Shown: positions 1 to 9,303 of the stretch, one piece after another
How the letters are laid out: every line of letters begins with the position of its first letter
Numbering within the stretch: position 1 is the first letter of the stretch
NCBI RefSeq assembly: GCF_000820765.1
Contig: NZ_CCYH01000005.1
Coordinates: forward strand, 19,504-83,503
From: Candidatus Soleaferrea massiliensis AP7
GTDB lineage: Bacteria; Bacillota; Clostridia; Oscillospirales; Ruminococcaceae
DNA: 64,000 nucleotides
Reading direction: 5' to 3'
Translations under genes and position numbers: made by a program
The notes under the pieces: generated by a model
The model's input: only the letters and a program-made list of their open reading frames with translations
What the model was told of the DNA's origin: nothing
Databases searched by the model: none

Positions 1-1927
1 GATCCAGCTTCGAGATGATGGCGACGCCGATGTTGGCCGCGAAGAAGGTGAAGCCGCTGGTGATGATCGAGACCGAGCACTTCTGCACGGCGATCTGCGC
101 GGCTTCCTTGACGGTGTGGCCGCCCCGCAGCTCTTCCTTGAACCGGTTGGTCATCAGGATCGCGTAGTCGACCGTCGCGCCAAGCTGGATGGTGCCGATG
201 ACGATGCCGGCAATGAACGGCAGCGTCGTGCCGGTGAAGAACGGGATGCCCATGTTGATGCTGATCGCAAATTCAATCGCCAGCACCAGCAGAACCGGGA
301 TCGAGATGGACTTGAAGCAGATCGCGATGATCACGAAGATGGCGATGATCGAGGCGGTGTTGACGTTGGCGAAGTCGACGTCCGCGACGTCGATCAAATC
401 CTTGGTCAGCGCGCCTTCGCCCGCAATGACCGCATCCGGGTCATAGGACTTGATGATCGTGTTGAGCTCGTCGATCTGGCTGTTCTCCTCATCGCTGGCC
501 GCCTTGTACAGCGAGTTTGCGACAATCATCTTCTTGCCGCCGTTCTGTAAGATCTCCTTGATGGCTTCGGGCTCGGCATCTCCCGGGATGCGTCCGCCGA
601 TATATTTTTCATAGGAGATGACCGTGTCGATGCCGTCGACCTGCTCGATCTTGTCGGAGATCTCCTTAATCTGATAGTTCTCCAGCTGGTCACTGACCAG
701 GATGAAGTGGGTGGAGGTCATGTTGAAATCCTCTTTGAGCTTGTTGGTGCCGACGATCGAGGGGAGATCCTTCGGAAGGGTCTCATCCAGCGCATAGTAG
801 ACGCTGGTGTTGGCCTGGCCGTACGCGAACGGGATGAAGAGGATCACAAAGCAGACCAATATGCTCTTGTAATGCTTTGCGATGAAGCCGGGCAGCCGCT
901 TCGCCTCGCGGAACAGCGTCTTGTGGCGGAACCGCTGAATCGGCTTGTCGAAGAACATGATCAGCGCCGGCAGGATGGTCAGCGTACAGATGACGCCGAG
1001 CAGCACGCCCTTCGCCATGACGATGCCGATGTCCTTTCCAAGCGTCAGGCTCATCGTGCACAGTGCGAGGAAGCCCGCGATGGTGGTCATCGAGCTGCCG
1101 GTGATCGAAGCAAAGGTCGCGTGGATGGCGGCGGCCATGGCATCCTCGCGGCTTTCATGCTTCTCCTTTTCCTCTATGTACCGGTGCAGCAGGAAGATCG
1201 AGAAGTCCATCGTGACGCCCAGCTGCAGGATGGCCGCAAGCGCCTGCGTGATATACGAAACCTGCCCGAGAAAGACGTTGCTGCCGAAGTTGTAGATGAT
1301 CGGGAACGCGATGCCCAAGATAAAGATAAACGGCGCGACGGTCGATTCCAGACCGAGCGCCAGCACGACGATGGCCAGAATCACCGCAGCGGCGATGTAG
1401 ATTGGAATTTCCTGGTCCGCCAGATTCTTGGTATCCTGCACGATGGCGGCAAGCCCGCCCATGAAGCAGTTCTTCGTTGTGATCTGCTTGATCTGGTCAA
1501 TTGCGTCGAAGGTGCTCTTGGACGCCGTGGTGTCTGAAAAGTTGATCAGCAGCATCGTGCCGGTGTCGCTGTAGAAGAAGTTTTTGAAGTCGTCCGGCAG
1601 AAGCTCGGGCGGAACGGTGATGTCCATGACGTCGTCCACCCAGAGAACCTTTTCGACCCCCTGAACCCCTTCAATCTCCTGTTTGAGCTTCTGCACCTGC
1701 TTGGCTTCCATGTCGTCGACCACCAGCATGGCGGAGGAACCCAGATGGAAGTCGTTTTCGAGATACGACTGCCCCTTCATGGAATCCACCTCTTCGGGCA
1801 GGTAGGAGAGGATGTCGTAGTTGACAAAGGTGCTGAAATAGCCGATCGCGGACGGAATCAGCAGCAGGATGGCAAGAATCAGAATCAGCACGCGTTTCTT
1901 GACGATAAGCTTAGCCATTTTGTTCAT
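1..1927 (-). CDS. MMPL/RND-family transporter, partial (3' end beyond window)
   Basis: Inner-membrane exporter of the MMPL branch of the RND superfamily, which is driven by proton flux. About 642 residues are visible and the frame is still open at base 1, so the C-terminal part is missing. Translation starts MNKMAKLIVKKRVLILILAI, a basic stretch followed by a first membrane helix. A large extracytoplasmic loop follows, then a helix bundle containing FSIFLLHRYIEEKEKH, an MMPL-type TM4/loop region, then a second repeat with another external loop and helices. The ATG at 1927 has GGAG 10 bases upstream; an in-frame ATG nine bases later is less well placed. It lies 29 bases downstream of the tetR-like gene on the same strand, so the two form an operon and the exporter is probably repressed by that regulator. 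The substrate cannot be read from sequence. Confidence 0.9.
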   Translation of the reverse strand, partial: MNKMAKLIVKKRVLILILAILLLIPSAIGYFSTFVNYDILSYLPEEVDSMKGQSYLENDFHLGSSAMLVVDDMEAKQVQKLKQEIEGVQGVEKVLWVDDVMDITVPPELLPDDFKNFFYSDTGTMLLINFSDTTASKSTFDAIDQIKQITTKNCFMGGLAAIVQDTKNLADQEIPIYIAAAVILAIVVLALGLESTVAPFIFILGIAFPIIYNFGSNVFLGQVSYITQALAAILQLGVTMDFSIFLLHRYIEEKEKHESREDAMAAAIHATFASITGSSMTTIAGFLALCTMSLTLGKDIGIVMAKGVLLGVICTLTILPALIMFFDKPIQRFRHKTLFREAKRLPGFIAKHYKSILVCFVILFIPFAYGQANTSVYYALDETLPKDLPSIVGTNKLKEDFNMTSTHFILVSDQLENYQIKEISDKIEQVDGIDTVISYEKYIGGRIPGDAEPEAIKEILQNGGKKMIVANSLYKAASDEENSQIDELNTIIKSYDPDAVIAGEGALTKDLIDVADVDFANVNTASIIAIFVIIAICFKSISIPVLLVLAIEFAISINMGIPFFTGTTLPFIAGIVIGTIQLGATVDYAILMTNRFKEELRGGHTVKEAAQIAVQKCSVSIITSGFTFFAANIGVAIISKLD

Positions 1928-1956
1928 TTGGTTTCATCTCCAGATTGATTGGTAGG

Positions 1957-2553
1957 TTATTTGGTCAGCATTCTGCGGATAGTGCTGAACAGCATCGGCT
2001 TCAAAGTGTCGATGTCATCCGGCTCGTTCATGATGATCGAGGAATAGCAGACGGTGCTGACCAGCTCAATGACAATAAAGATCAGCTGGCGCGCTTCCTG
2101 TTCGGCAAATCCGTGCCGGGTAAGCTCTGCGACATATTCGTTCATCAGAGCGGTGATTTCCGGGTCCTCATCTTCCTTCAGCGCATGCCCAAGCAGGCTC
2201 CAGGACAGGTTTTTGCTGATGACCTTGAGCAGCATCCGGTTTTCCCGCAGGTGCTCGATGATATCGCTGACCAGAAAAATCACGCGGTCGATGTGGTCAT
2301 CCACCTGTTGTGCCTTGGCCCGCTGCAGCGATTCCCGAATCAGCGTGACGCTCCGCTTGAAGATGACATGGTTGATCAGATCGGATTTGTCTTTGAAATA
2401 AAGATAGAAGGTTCCCTTTGCGACATCCGCCTTTTTGGCGATCTGATCGATCGAGGTCTCGTTGAATCCATTGCTTGTAAAGAGTTCGTAGGCCGCGGTT
2501 TCAAGCTTGTTTTTCTTCTCTCTTTTTTTGGCGTCCACCTTGCCCATCAACAT
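1957..2553 (-). CDS. TetR/AcrR-family transcriptional regulator
   Basis: One-component repressor of 198 residues. The N-terminal helix-turn-helix is clear (TSIDQIAKKADVAKGTFYLYF, about residues 35-55), followed by a helical ligand-binding domain with no recognisable specificity. The frame opens with a GTG at 2562, but that codon abuts the AGGAGG ribosome binding site. The ATG at 2553 sits 8 bases from it and is preferred. The gene precedes the MMPL exporter in the same operon. A TGACC-GTT-GGTCA palindrome and related TGACCATTCGTCA sites lie directly upstream, one overlapping the -35 box, which fits autorepression together with control of the exporter. The ligand is unknown. Confidence 0.9.
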   Translation of the reverse strand: MLMGKVDAKKREKKNKLETAAYELFTSNGFNETSIDQIAKKADVAKGTFYLYFKDKSDLINHVIFKRSVTLIRESLQRAKAQQVDDHIDRVIFLVSDIIEHLRENRMLLKVISKNLSWSLLGHALKEDEDPEITALMNEYVAELTRHGFAEQEARQLIFIVIELVSTVCYSSIIMNEPDDIDTLKPMLFSTIRRMLTK

Positions 2554-2574
2554 CCGATTCACCTCCTATAATTA

Positions 2575-2587
2575 TGACCGTTGGTCA
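2575..2587. promoter_or_regulatory. Palindromic operator TGACC-GTT-GGTCA
   Basis: Perfect 5-bp inverted arms separated by 3 bases, located between the promoter and the ribosome binding site of the TetR gene. The arms share the TGACC/GGTCA core with the larger inverted repeat at 2617-2667, as expected for a TetR-family binding site. Confidence 0.65.
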
Positions 2588-2608
2588 CTTTTTTTCTTTC
2601 CGAGGGAT

Positions 2609-2637
2609 AGCATACTACAAAAATGACCATTCGTCAA
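2609..2637 (-). promoter_or_regulatory. SigA-type promoter of tetR-MMPL operon
   Basis: On the minus strand, TTGACG (2632-2637), a 17-base spacer and TATGCT (2609-2614). The -35 box is embedded in a TGACGAATGGTCA operator-like sequence, so bound repressor would occlude RNA polymerase. Confidence 0.75.
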
Positions 2638-2667
2638 TATATAAAATTGACGAATGGTCATTTTTGT
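2617..2667. repeat. 21-bp inverted repeat carrying two operator-like sites
   Basis: The arms 2617-2637 and 2647-2667 are perfect inverted copies around a 9-base AT-rich centre. Each arm contains TGACCATTCGTCA in opposite orientation. It overlaps the operon promoter and probably binds two TetR dimers. It could also form a hairpin. Confidence 0.7.
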
Positions 2668-3118
2668 GATTCTGCTGAATATCCATCCCATGATTTCCGC
2701 CGTTTTTGTACAGAACGCAGGATTGTCCGGAAGCGCAAGGACGTTTCATCTTTGCAGAGGTTGATGAAAGTGCGGGTTTGCTTTTTTCTATCCCGGATCA
2801 TGGTGGGAATACCGCATTTGTGCAAGAGATAATGTGTACATTAGATCATGTATACGTCTATAGATAAAAGTAGCTGATGTGATAGAATCTTATTGATAGA
2901 ACGGAACAGCTATGTGAGAAACCGTAGAGAAAAATACTGGAGGGACAGACTGATGGGTATACATTTCCAGAGTATCAGCAGAATGTTTATGGACAAAGGT
3001 AAACCCGTTTAAGAAGCTGAACACGCTTTTTAAAGCAACAAAGGATTTTTTTAGAAAGAGAAAAAACACAAAAGTTTCTCAGCAATTACATGAAGGGGAA
3101 GGCGGCAGGAGTTGGAGT
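2668..3118. other. Intergenic region with one possible 19-codon peptide
   Basis: No conserved gene is seen. One short frame begins at the ATG near 2953, preceded by GGAGGG at 8 bases, and encodes about 19 residues (MGIHFQSISRMF...) ending shortly after 3000. It could be a leader peptide for the downstream XRE gene or chance. The rest is AT-rich and holds no clear promoter that I would defend. Confidence 0.35.
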
Positions 3119-3451
3119 ATGGAAAATTTGCAGAAGTTTCGGGAATCGATACATTTAAATCAGCTTGCGCTGGCTATGAGAATCGGTGTGGCGCAGGAAA
3201 CAATCAGCGCCTATGAAAGCGGCCGGTCAAATCCCAGCATCGGCACTCTGCTGAAGCTCTGTGATGAATTGGATGTATCAGCCGATTATCTGCTGGATCG
3301 AACCCATATTTCCCTTTCAATGGAACGCTTCTTGCAAAAAGATTTATCCGAAGAGGAGCTGGAACTGCTCTCAGTCTTCCGAAAGCTCTCTGCCGCCAGA
3401 CAGAAACGCGCCATCGGATTTTTAATGGGAATGCTCTATAAAGGCAAATAG
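3119..3451 (+). CDS. XRE-family helix-turn-helix regulator
   Basis: Small DNA-binding protein of 110 residues. Residues about 5-60 form a Cro/C1-type helix-turn-helix (QLALAMRIGVAQETISAYES, then NPSIGTLLKLCDELDVSADYLL), the usual architecture of single-domain XRE regulators. A short helical tail (EEELELLSVFRKLSAARQKRAIGFLMGML) probably mediates dimerisation. The start ATG has AGGAG 7 bases upstream. It is a single gene followed by a strong terminator. Its targets are unknown. Confidence 0.88.
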   Translation: MENLQKFRESIHLNQLALAMRIGVAQETISAYESGRSNPSIGTLLKLCDELDVSADYLLDRTHISLSMERFLQKDLSEEELELLSVFRKLSAARQKRAIGFLMGMLYKGK

Positions 3452-3486
3452 AAGACGCTGTGGGACATGAATGGAACATTGTAAAG

Positions 3487-3528
3487 AAAGGATGCCGCAC
3501 AGTCATCGACGGCTGTGCGGCATCCTTT
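3487..3528 (+). terminator. Rho-independent terminator after XRE gene
   Basis: A 16-bp perfect inverted repeat (3487-3502 and 3513-3528) with arms containing GGATGCCGCACAG and a 10-base loop. Its AAAG/CTTT ends allow function in either direction, although the T tract is short. Confidence 0.75.
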
Positions 3529-3640
3529 GTAATATCCGGTCTGACCGCCCGGTTTCATCTGCTGTGAATGCAGATCGATAACAGGCGGCCAGACATAAGT
3601 GCGGATTTATGACAGGCGGTCAGGCATACGGGCTTATGTT

Positions 3641-6600
3641 TTACAGATGCTCTGCATTCAGGATGGCGAGCTTGAGCGCGAGCAGGTCAAAGATGTTGAT
3701 CTTACCGTCGCGATTGACGTCGGCCGCTTCGGCCGGGAAATCAGCGCCCGCATGGCCCAGAATCGCCCGCTTGATCGAAATGAGGTCGGTCACGCTGAGA
3801 AGACCGTCCCCGCTGACGTCGCCCAGAATCAGAATCCGCGCTTCGTCAAGGGTCAGACCGTCCTTCACAAGCCGGATGACGCAGCCGGTGCCGACGACAT
3901 CCGAGCCGCTCAGCGGCTGTCCGCCGCGGGAAACAATGATCTCTGTGCCGTCCGCCGGTTCAAACATCTCTCTGAGCGCGTCGGCGCTGGTCGAGGGAAG
4001 AACGCCGCGCAGGACGCCCGCATCGATGGAAAGGGATTCGTCTGTCGGCACCAGCTTGGCGGCCGGTTTGCCCCACACATCGATTTCCCACAGGGAATAG
4101 CCGTAGGGAGAGCCCTTTTCCAGGCACTGCACGCGGATGTACCGGCCGGTGCCTGCAATCTCAAACCGCTGCAGCCCGGCGCCGGACGCTTTGCCCTCGT
4201 AAATGGTTTTGAAATGCTCGTTGTCATCCGAAACCTGGATGTCGTAGCGTTTGGCGTAGGCCGCCTCCCAGTTCAGGCTCATGGCGGAGAAGTCCATCCG
4301 CTCGCCCATATCCAGCGTGATCCAGGACTGCGGTTCGCTGGTGTCGGAGCCCCAGCGGGTATTTTCATTCCGGTCGTTTGCGCCGCTGACCGGGTTGCCG
4401 TCCTGCACGCTGCTCGCGGTGATGGGCTTGCCGTAAGCGACGCCCTCGCCGGCCGGCAGGGTGGAGTATCCGAAGACCTGGAATTCCCACAGGGAGCAGC
4501 CGTAGATGGTGCCCTTCTCCAGACAGTGCATCCGCACATACCGGCCCTTGGCCGAAACCGGGATGATCTGTTCACCGGCGCCGGAAGTGCCGCCTGTATA
4601 GATGGGAGTAAAATTCTCATTGTCGTCGGAGATCAGAAGCTGGTACTGCTTGGCATAGGCCGCCTCCCAGTTCAGCCGGATCTGGCTGATTCTGGCCGAT
4701 TCTCCGAGATCGATCGTGACCCAGGGCTGCAGGTCCACGCCATCGGTTTCCGAGGACCAGCGGGTGGCTTCGCTGCCGTCGTTGACGTGTGCGGGCGGAT
4801 GATTGTTGACCGTCTGGTCCTGCCAGGAGCTGACATAGACCGGCTGGTTCTGCGAGAGCAGCTGGACGGCGGATTCGCCCCAGACATCGAACTCCCAGAG
4901 AGAGCAGCACTGACCGCCCGGCTCCAGACAGCGCATCCGGATGTACCGGCCGAGGCCACTCACCTCAAACCGCTGTTCGCCCGCATCCTGAGCGGTGCCC
5001 TGATAAATCGAGGTGAAGGATTTTGCATCGTCGGAGACCTGAATCTCATACCGCCCTGCAGGCGCCGCCCAGTTCAGCTTTACAGCGGAGAAGCGGAAGG
5101 TGTCGCCCATGTCGAGCATGATCCAGGGACGCGTGCCGCCGGCGGGATCGGAGGCCCAGCGAGTTGTGTCGTCCCGGTCGTTGGCCGAAGCGGCGGGACA
5201 GCCATCCTGCTCGCTGCTGGCGGAGACCGCCTTGCCGAACGCGATGCCGTAATCTGCCGGAACGCCCCAGACATCGAACTCATTGAGTCCGGGCGCGGAA
5301 CCGCCCGGTTCCAGAACGCGCACCCGGACATACCGGCCGGAGGATTCGATGTCGATGAGCTGATCGCCCGCGGCGGACGCCGTTCCGTTTTGCAGCAGAC
5401 GGAAGTTGATGCCGTCGTCAGATGCCTCCAGCGCGTAGCGTTTGGCATAGTGGTCGGTCCAGTTGAGCTTCACCTTGGACAGGTCCATCGGTTCGCCCAG
5501 ATCGATGGTGATCCAGGGCGCGGCGTCGCTGCTGTTCGCTTCCCAATAGGTGGAATTCGATCCGTCCACGACATTCTGTGGATAATGCTTCTGGTACCAG
5601 CTCTCCTGTTTCATCGAGCTGGCGGTGACCTTTTTGCCGAGCGCGATGCCGTGCTCGCTGTGGTTGACGGCGAGCTTGCGCTGGCTGAAAATTTCCTCGC
5701 CGTTCTGGTCGGTATACCGTGCCACCAGCCGCAGCTGTTCGCTGTCGGTCTGTTCCGGGATCATGACGGTGCATTCCTGAGAGACGGTTTCCATCCTGTC
5801 CACATCGAACAGCAGGTTCTGTCTGGACAGCTCTTTTTCCCCGACATAGAGGACGACATCGACGCTGACGTTTTCGAAAGCGGTGTTGACGCCGTTCATC
5901 AGCGTGACCGGGAAGGTCTTCTGCTGTCCGTGCCAGCATTCCTCGTCGAAGTTGTCGATCGCGATGCCCAGCGGCGCAAAGCCGCTGCGCAGCATATCGG
6001 TCAGATAAGGGCTGATCTGCGGATGGGTGATGTCCGGCTGCAGGACGTCGCTGGTGGCGCCGCCCTCCACCGAATAGCTCAGGCCGGTGAACTGCAGATT
6101 GCCCTGGACAAAGCCGCCCAGCCGCCAGAATTCCGCAAGCTGCGCCTGGGATTCAGCATAGTAGCCCAGCCGCTCCTCTGCGGTCGCACCCGGCATGTGC
6201 TTGCTGTACCACGGATCGCCGAGAAGGGTCGGCGTGCCGTCGCGGTTCAGCCAGTTCCAGCCGGTTTCATTGATGATCATGGCGATGTTCTGGTTGCCGG
6301 CCGGAAGCGTCCACGGCTTGCGGTCGATGACGTTCAGATACCCAAGGTTGAATTCGTTGTTGGAATAGAGATACGGATGGCATTCCGCCGAATCGGTCTC
6401 CTGGTCATAGGCGACCCAGCCGTTGTTCCAGGACCGGTCCTGGATGTCGTAGGACCGCAGTTCACGGATAATCGGCGTCGTGACGCCGCCGTTATAGGAT
6501 TCGTTCTGGATATCCCACTGGATCACAGAGGCGTGCATGCCGCGTTCCACCATCCAGTTCTTTACCTCGGGAAGCAGGTCGTCCGTGGTGCATTCGCAGC

Positions 6601-8626
6601 CGTCGCAGTGCTGCCAGTACGGATATTCATCGAAGATCAAGAAGCCGTATTCGTCTGCAATCTCATACCATCTCTCCGGCAGGAAGCAGACGTGGGTCCT
6701 GAAGGATTCCCAGTTCACATTCCGGAATTGGTCGTAAAGCTCCCGCACCCAGGATTCCGTCCAGGGGAGGTCGCTGCGCAGCGGGTCGTCAAAGAATCGG
6801 TAAAGGCAGACGTTGGTGCCGCGGATGAAGTGCGGCTCGCCGTTGAGCATCGGCTGATGCGTTTGGGCATCAAAATGGAAGGTGCGCATGCCGAACCGGT
6901 CCTGACAGGTGTCTCCCGACGTCTTCACAACGATGCGGTAAAGGAACGGGCTGTCGGGAGACCAGTATTTCGACCTGTCAAAGCCGTCGAGCCTGATGGC
7001 CGAGAAGTCTGCCGTCTGTTCTCCGTTTGCGCCGACGGTGACGCCGTCGATGGTCTGTTCGCCCACCAGCTTGGGGGCGTCCGGTTCCCGTCCGCCCTTC
7101 ACCACGCCAAGCTCATAGATCTGCACGGTGACCGGTGTGGTGACTGCGCCGGCGGAGCTGTTCTTCAAAAACGCGCGGATATGGACCGTGCCGTTTTCCA
7201 GGTCCGGGGAATTCTGCAGCGACGAGATGACCGGGTCGCTGTTGAAGATCAGGCTGACGTCGTCGTAGACGCCCGGATAGTATTTATGGCGCTCGCCGTC
7301 GTAGCCGGTGTGCCCGATTGAAGCCGGATCGCTGTGCTGCTGGCTCTTGTTCTGCACGCGGATGACGATCTCATTTTCGGCGTGCGGGATCAGATAGGGC
7401 GTGATATCGGTTTCCGATGCGGTGTAGTTGAAGGTGTAATAGTCCACCTGCCGGCCATTGACATAGATGTACCGGCCATAAGCGGCCTTGCCGATCTTCA
7501 GCGTGACGTTTTCAGGGATCTCTTCAAAACGGACGCTGCGGCGGTACCAGAGGGAGGCCCCCTCATAGCTGCCGAGATCGTTCTGGGCAAGGTCCCACAG
7601 TCCCGGCACCGGGATGCGGTTGTCATAGAATTCCGGCATCCGGGTGAGCTTGTCATCCGTTTTCACGCATTCCCAGGTGCCGTTCATCGAGACGCTGCGC
7701 CTGTCCCCGGCTGCCGGAACCGATCCGGCGTCCACAGGCTCAACCGCGTCGAACTGCAGATGGGAAAGCGCTGCGGTGTCGATCCAGACCGGTTCATCCC
7801 CGGTCAGAGTCAGGGTGACCGTGTCGCCCTCCCGCAGGGTACCGACGTCCTTGCGGTAGTCCTCATACATGCCGCCGGCTGTCTCATAGAGATGAACCGG
7901 CGAGGGCTCGCCGCCGTTTACCGAAATCGTGCCGGCGGCGTCCGCCTGCGCGCGGTAACGGAGATGCACGATGTTTCTGGGCTCCTCCAGCGCGGGAATG
8001 GTAAAGGTGATGCTCGCGCCGTCCTTTGGAAGCGTCACGGCCCGTCCGGTATAGGCCATCAGGTCTTCACAGGCCTGTGCGCCGTCCAGCTGAGCATCCA
8101 CAGCGGGCAGATGGCCTGCGGGACAGGTGTCGTACAATGGGTCGTTGGTGAATTCGATGTAGTCGATGTTGGTGGCGGTGCCGGGATTGACGAGCTTGAC
8201 CGTGGCGCCCTCCGGGATATACACATCCGCCGACGCAAAGGTGTTGAACGGCGGCCCCCAGGAACCGGTCGGGGTAAACGGGATAGACGAGAGCTTTACA
8301 TCGTCGACATAGACGTCCACCACGCCGGTCTTATTGGTATTGGCATAACAGATGGTGATGCGGTTGGACTGCGCGATATTGCGGTATTCCGCGCCCTTGC
8401 CGTCCTGGAATACCTCCAGGCTCTTTCCGCCGGAGGCGCCGCTTTTGCTGGCGATCTCGGCATATTGTCCGGCGGCGTTGGGCAGCAGGATGCCATCCTC
8501 CGCTTCTACAAATCGTTTGGGCGTTTCAGCGGGGTCCGCGGCGGAAACACCGCCGGCAAAGCCGGACTGCAGCAGAAGCCCCAGTGTCAGAAAGATGGCG
8601 CATGTTTTTTTGAATCTTTTTTTCAT
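3641..8626 (-). CDS. Secreted multimodular GH2 glycoside hydrolase with F5/8C modules and dockerin
   Basis: Exported enzyme of 1661 residues for hydrolysing glycans. In order: signal peptide (1-30); a CBM35/6-like domain (VEAEDG..., about 38-160); a second beta-sandwich to about 290; GH2 sugar-binding, immunoglobulin-like and TIM-barrel domains (about 310-880); four F5/8 type C (discoidin-like) modules at roughly 990-1125, 1125-1250, 1250-1390 and 1390-1520; a linker; and a C-terminal type I-like dockerin with two Ca-binding repeats (DVSGDGLLSVTDLISIKRAI and DVNRDGKINIFDLLALKLAI). The predicted acid/base is Glu709 in WDIQNES and the nucleophile Glu787 in NETGW, 78 residues apart as expected for GH2. 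ATG 8626 has GGAGG at 7 bases; a TTG precedes it. Substrate (galactoside, glucuronide or mannoside) is undetermined. Confidence 0.92.
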   Translation of the reverse strand: MKKRFKKTCAIFLTLGLLLQSGFAGGVSAADPAETPKRFVEAEDGILLPNAAGQYAEIASKSGASGGKSLEVFQDGKGAEYRNIAQSNRITICYANTNKTGVVDVYVDDVKLSSIPFTPTGSWGPPFNTFASADVYIPEGATVKLVNPGTATNIDYIEFTNDPLYDTCPAGHLPAVDAQLDGAQACEDLMAYTGRAVTLPKDGASITFTIPALEEPRNIVHLRYRAQADAAGTISVNGGEPSPVHLYETAGGMYEDYRKDVGTLREGDTVTLTLTGDEPVWIDTAALSHLQFDAVEPVDAGSVPAAGDRRSVSMNGTWECVKTDDKLTRMPEFYDNRIPVPGLWDLAQNDLGSYEGASLWYRRSVRFEEIPENVTLKIGKAAYGRYIYVNGRQVDYYTFNYTASETDITPYLIPHAENEIVIRVQNKSQQHSDPASIGHTGYDGERHKYYPGVYDDVSLIFNSDPVISSLQNSPDLENGTVHIRAFLKNSSAGAVTTPVTVQIYELGVVKGGREPDAPKLVGEQTIDGVTVGANGEQTADFSAIRLDGFDRSKYWSPDSPFLYRIVVKTSGDTCQDRFGMRTFHFDAQTHQPMLNGEPHFIRGTNVCLYRFFDDPLRSDLPWTESWVRELYDQFRNVNWESFRTHVCFLPERWYEIADEYGFLIFDEYPYWQHCDGCECTTDDLLPEVKNWMVERGMHASVIQWDIQNESYNGGVTTPIIRELRSYDIQDRSWNNGWVAYDQETDSAECHPYLYSNNEFNLGYLNVIDRKPWTLPAGNQNIAMIINETGWNWLNRDGTPTLLGDPWYSKHMPGATAEERLGYYAESQAQLAEFWRLGGFVQGNLQFTGLSYSVEGGATSDVLQPDITHPQISPYLTDMLRSGFAPLGIAIDNFDEECWHGQQKTFPVTLMNGVNTAFENVSVDVVLYVGEKELSRQNLLFDVDRMETVSQECTVMIPEQTDSEQLRLVARYTDQNGEEIFSQRKLAVNHSEHGIALGKKVTASSMKQESWYQKHYPQNVVDGSNSTYWEANSSDAAPWITIDLGEPMDLSKVKLNWTDHYAKRYALEASDDGINFRLLQNGTASAAGDQLIDIESSGRYVRVRVLEPGGSAPGLNEFDVWGVPADYGIAFGKAVSASSEQDGCPAASANDRDDTTRWASDPAGGTRPWIMLDMGDTFRFSAVKLNWAAPAGRYEIQVSDDAKSFTSIYQGTAQDAGEQRFEVSGLGRYIRMRCLEPGGQCCSLWEFDVWGESAVQLLSQNQPVYVSSWQDQTVNNHPPAHVNDGSEATRWSSETDGVDLQPWVTIDLGESARISQIRLNWEAAYAKQYQLLISDDNENFTPIYTGGTSGAGEQIIPVSAKGRYVRMHCLEKGTIYGCSLWEFQVFGYSTLPAGEGVAYGKPITASSVQDGNPVSGANDRNENTRWGSDTSEPQSWITLDMGERMDFSAMSLNWEAAYAKRYDIQVSDDNEHFKTIYEGKASGAGLQRFEIAGTGRYIRVQCLEKGSPYGYSLWEIDVWGKPAAKLVPTDESLSIDAGVLRGVLPSTSADALREMFEPADGTEIIVSRGGQPLSGSDVVGTGCVIRLVKDGLTLDEARILILGDVSGDGLLSVTDLISIKRAILGHAGADFPAEAADVNRDGKINIFDLLALKLAILNAEHL

Positions 8627-8740
8627 CAATGTTCCTCCATTCTCTTTTTATAACGATTGTTTGCTGTACAAGGAACCGGTGAAGCCTCCTTTCTATGAAT
8701 ATCATCGGATTGTTTCTTGGAATATTAATCTATTATGTAT

Positions 8741-8768
8741 ATTATAAATAATTTATTAAAAAATACAA
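8741..8768 (-). promoter_or_regulatory. Promoter of GH2 gene
   Basis: Minus strand TTGTAT (8763-8768), 16-base spacer, perfect TATAAT (8741-8746), about 115 bases upstream of the start codon in a very AT-rich stretch. Confidence 0.55.
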
Positions 8769-9236
8769 TAGAAAATCATTTTTGTTCGAAGTTTTTTATG
8801 CAATCAGACAAATAACGGGCTCCGGATTTGGTGATATTGAGAATAGGAAACTTCAGAACAGGAGCTGGCGGGCACGGGAAAAAGTTTTGGGGTCATGACA
8901 GTGGGACGCAGGCAGTTTTTCCGGCTCTGTTACCAGCCTGCGAAAGCTTGTTTTTTCCATGGAGCTATCGGACGTTGGTGCGTACGGTGCGGATCACACT
9001 TGAACCGCGGCGATCCGTTGAACGAGGTGGAACACAAAAGCCTGAAAAGATCAGATGCCGGTTTGGTTCTGAAAGCACTGGACAAGAGAGACGTTACACG
9101 TTGGTGATGCTGAAGCCGCATCGGATGGCTTCTTTTCAGCCGCAGTGTGATTTTTATTGTCATTCTTTTTGCACAATGCTTGAAGTGATAGCTGACAGGG
9201 TGTCTCCGCCGGAATGGCTGATGGGGTTTCCATCAC
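8769..9236. other. Intergenic region, no gene recognised
   Basis: Between the divergent upstream end of the GH2 gene and the glyS terminator. Only short frames without conserved motifs or ribosome binding sites are present. I see nothing to annotate. Confidence 0.5.
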
Positions 9237-9280
9237 AAAAAAAGAGCCATACAGGCCGGTATTCCCGGTCTGTATGGCTC
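9237..9280 (-). terminator. Rho-independent terminator of glyS
   Basis: Inverted repeat 9244-9280 (GAGCCATACAG...CTGTATGGCTC). On the minus strand it is followed by a T run (complement of 9237-9243), positioned just after the glyS stop codon. Confidence 0.9.
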
Positions 9281-9303
9281 CTGATATATGGTTTTGTCAA
9301 GTG

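Noticed and set aside
116..2571. Plus-strand frames across the first 2.6 kb
   Set aside because: They mirror the minus-strand MMPL exporter, which is missing from simple frame lists because it runs off the window edge, and the TetR gene.
3599..7321. Very long plus-strand frame (1240 codons) opposite the GH2 gene, and other long antisense frames (for example 9214-10641, 7334-8653, 26534-29053)
   Set aside because: They are antisense shadows of GC-rich real genes. The opposite strand encodes recognisable GH2, GlyRS and GH3 proteins, while these frames have low-complexity Arg/Gly/Val-rich sequence without family motifs.
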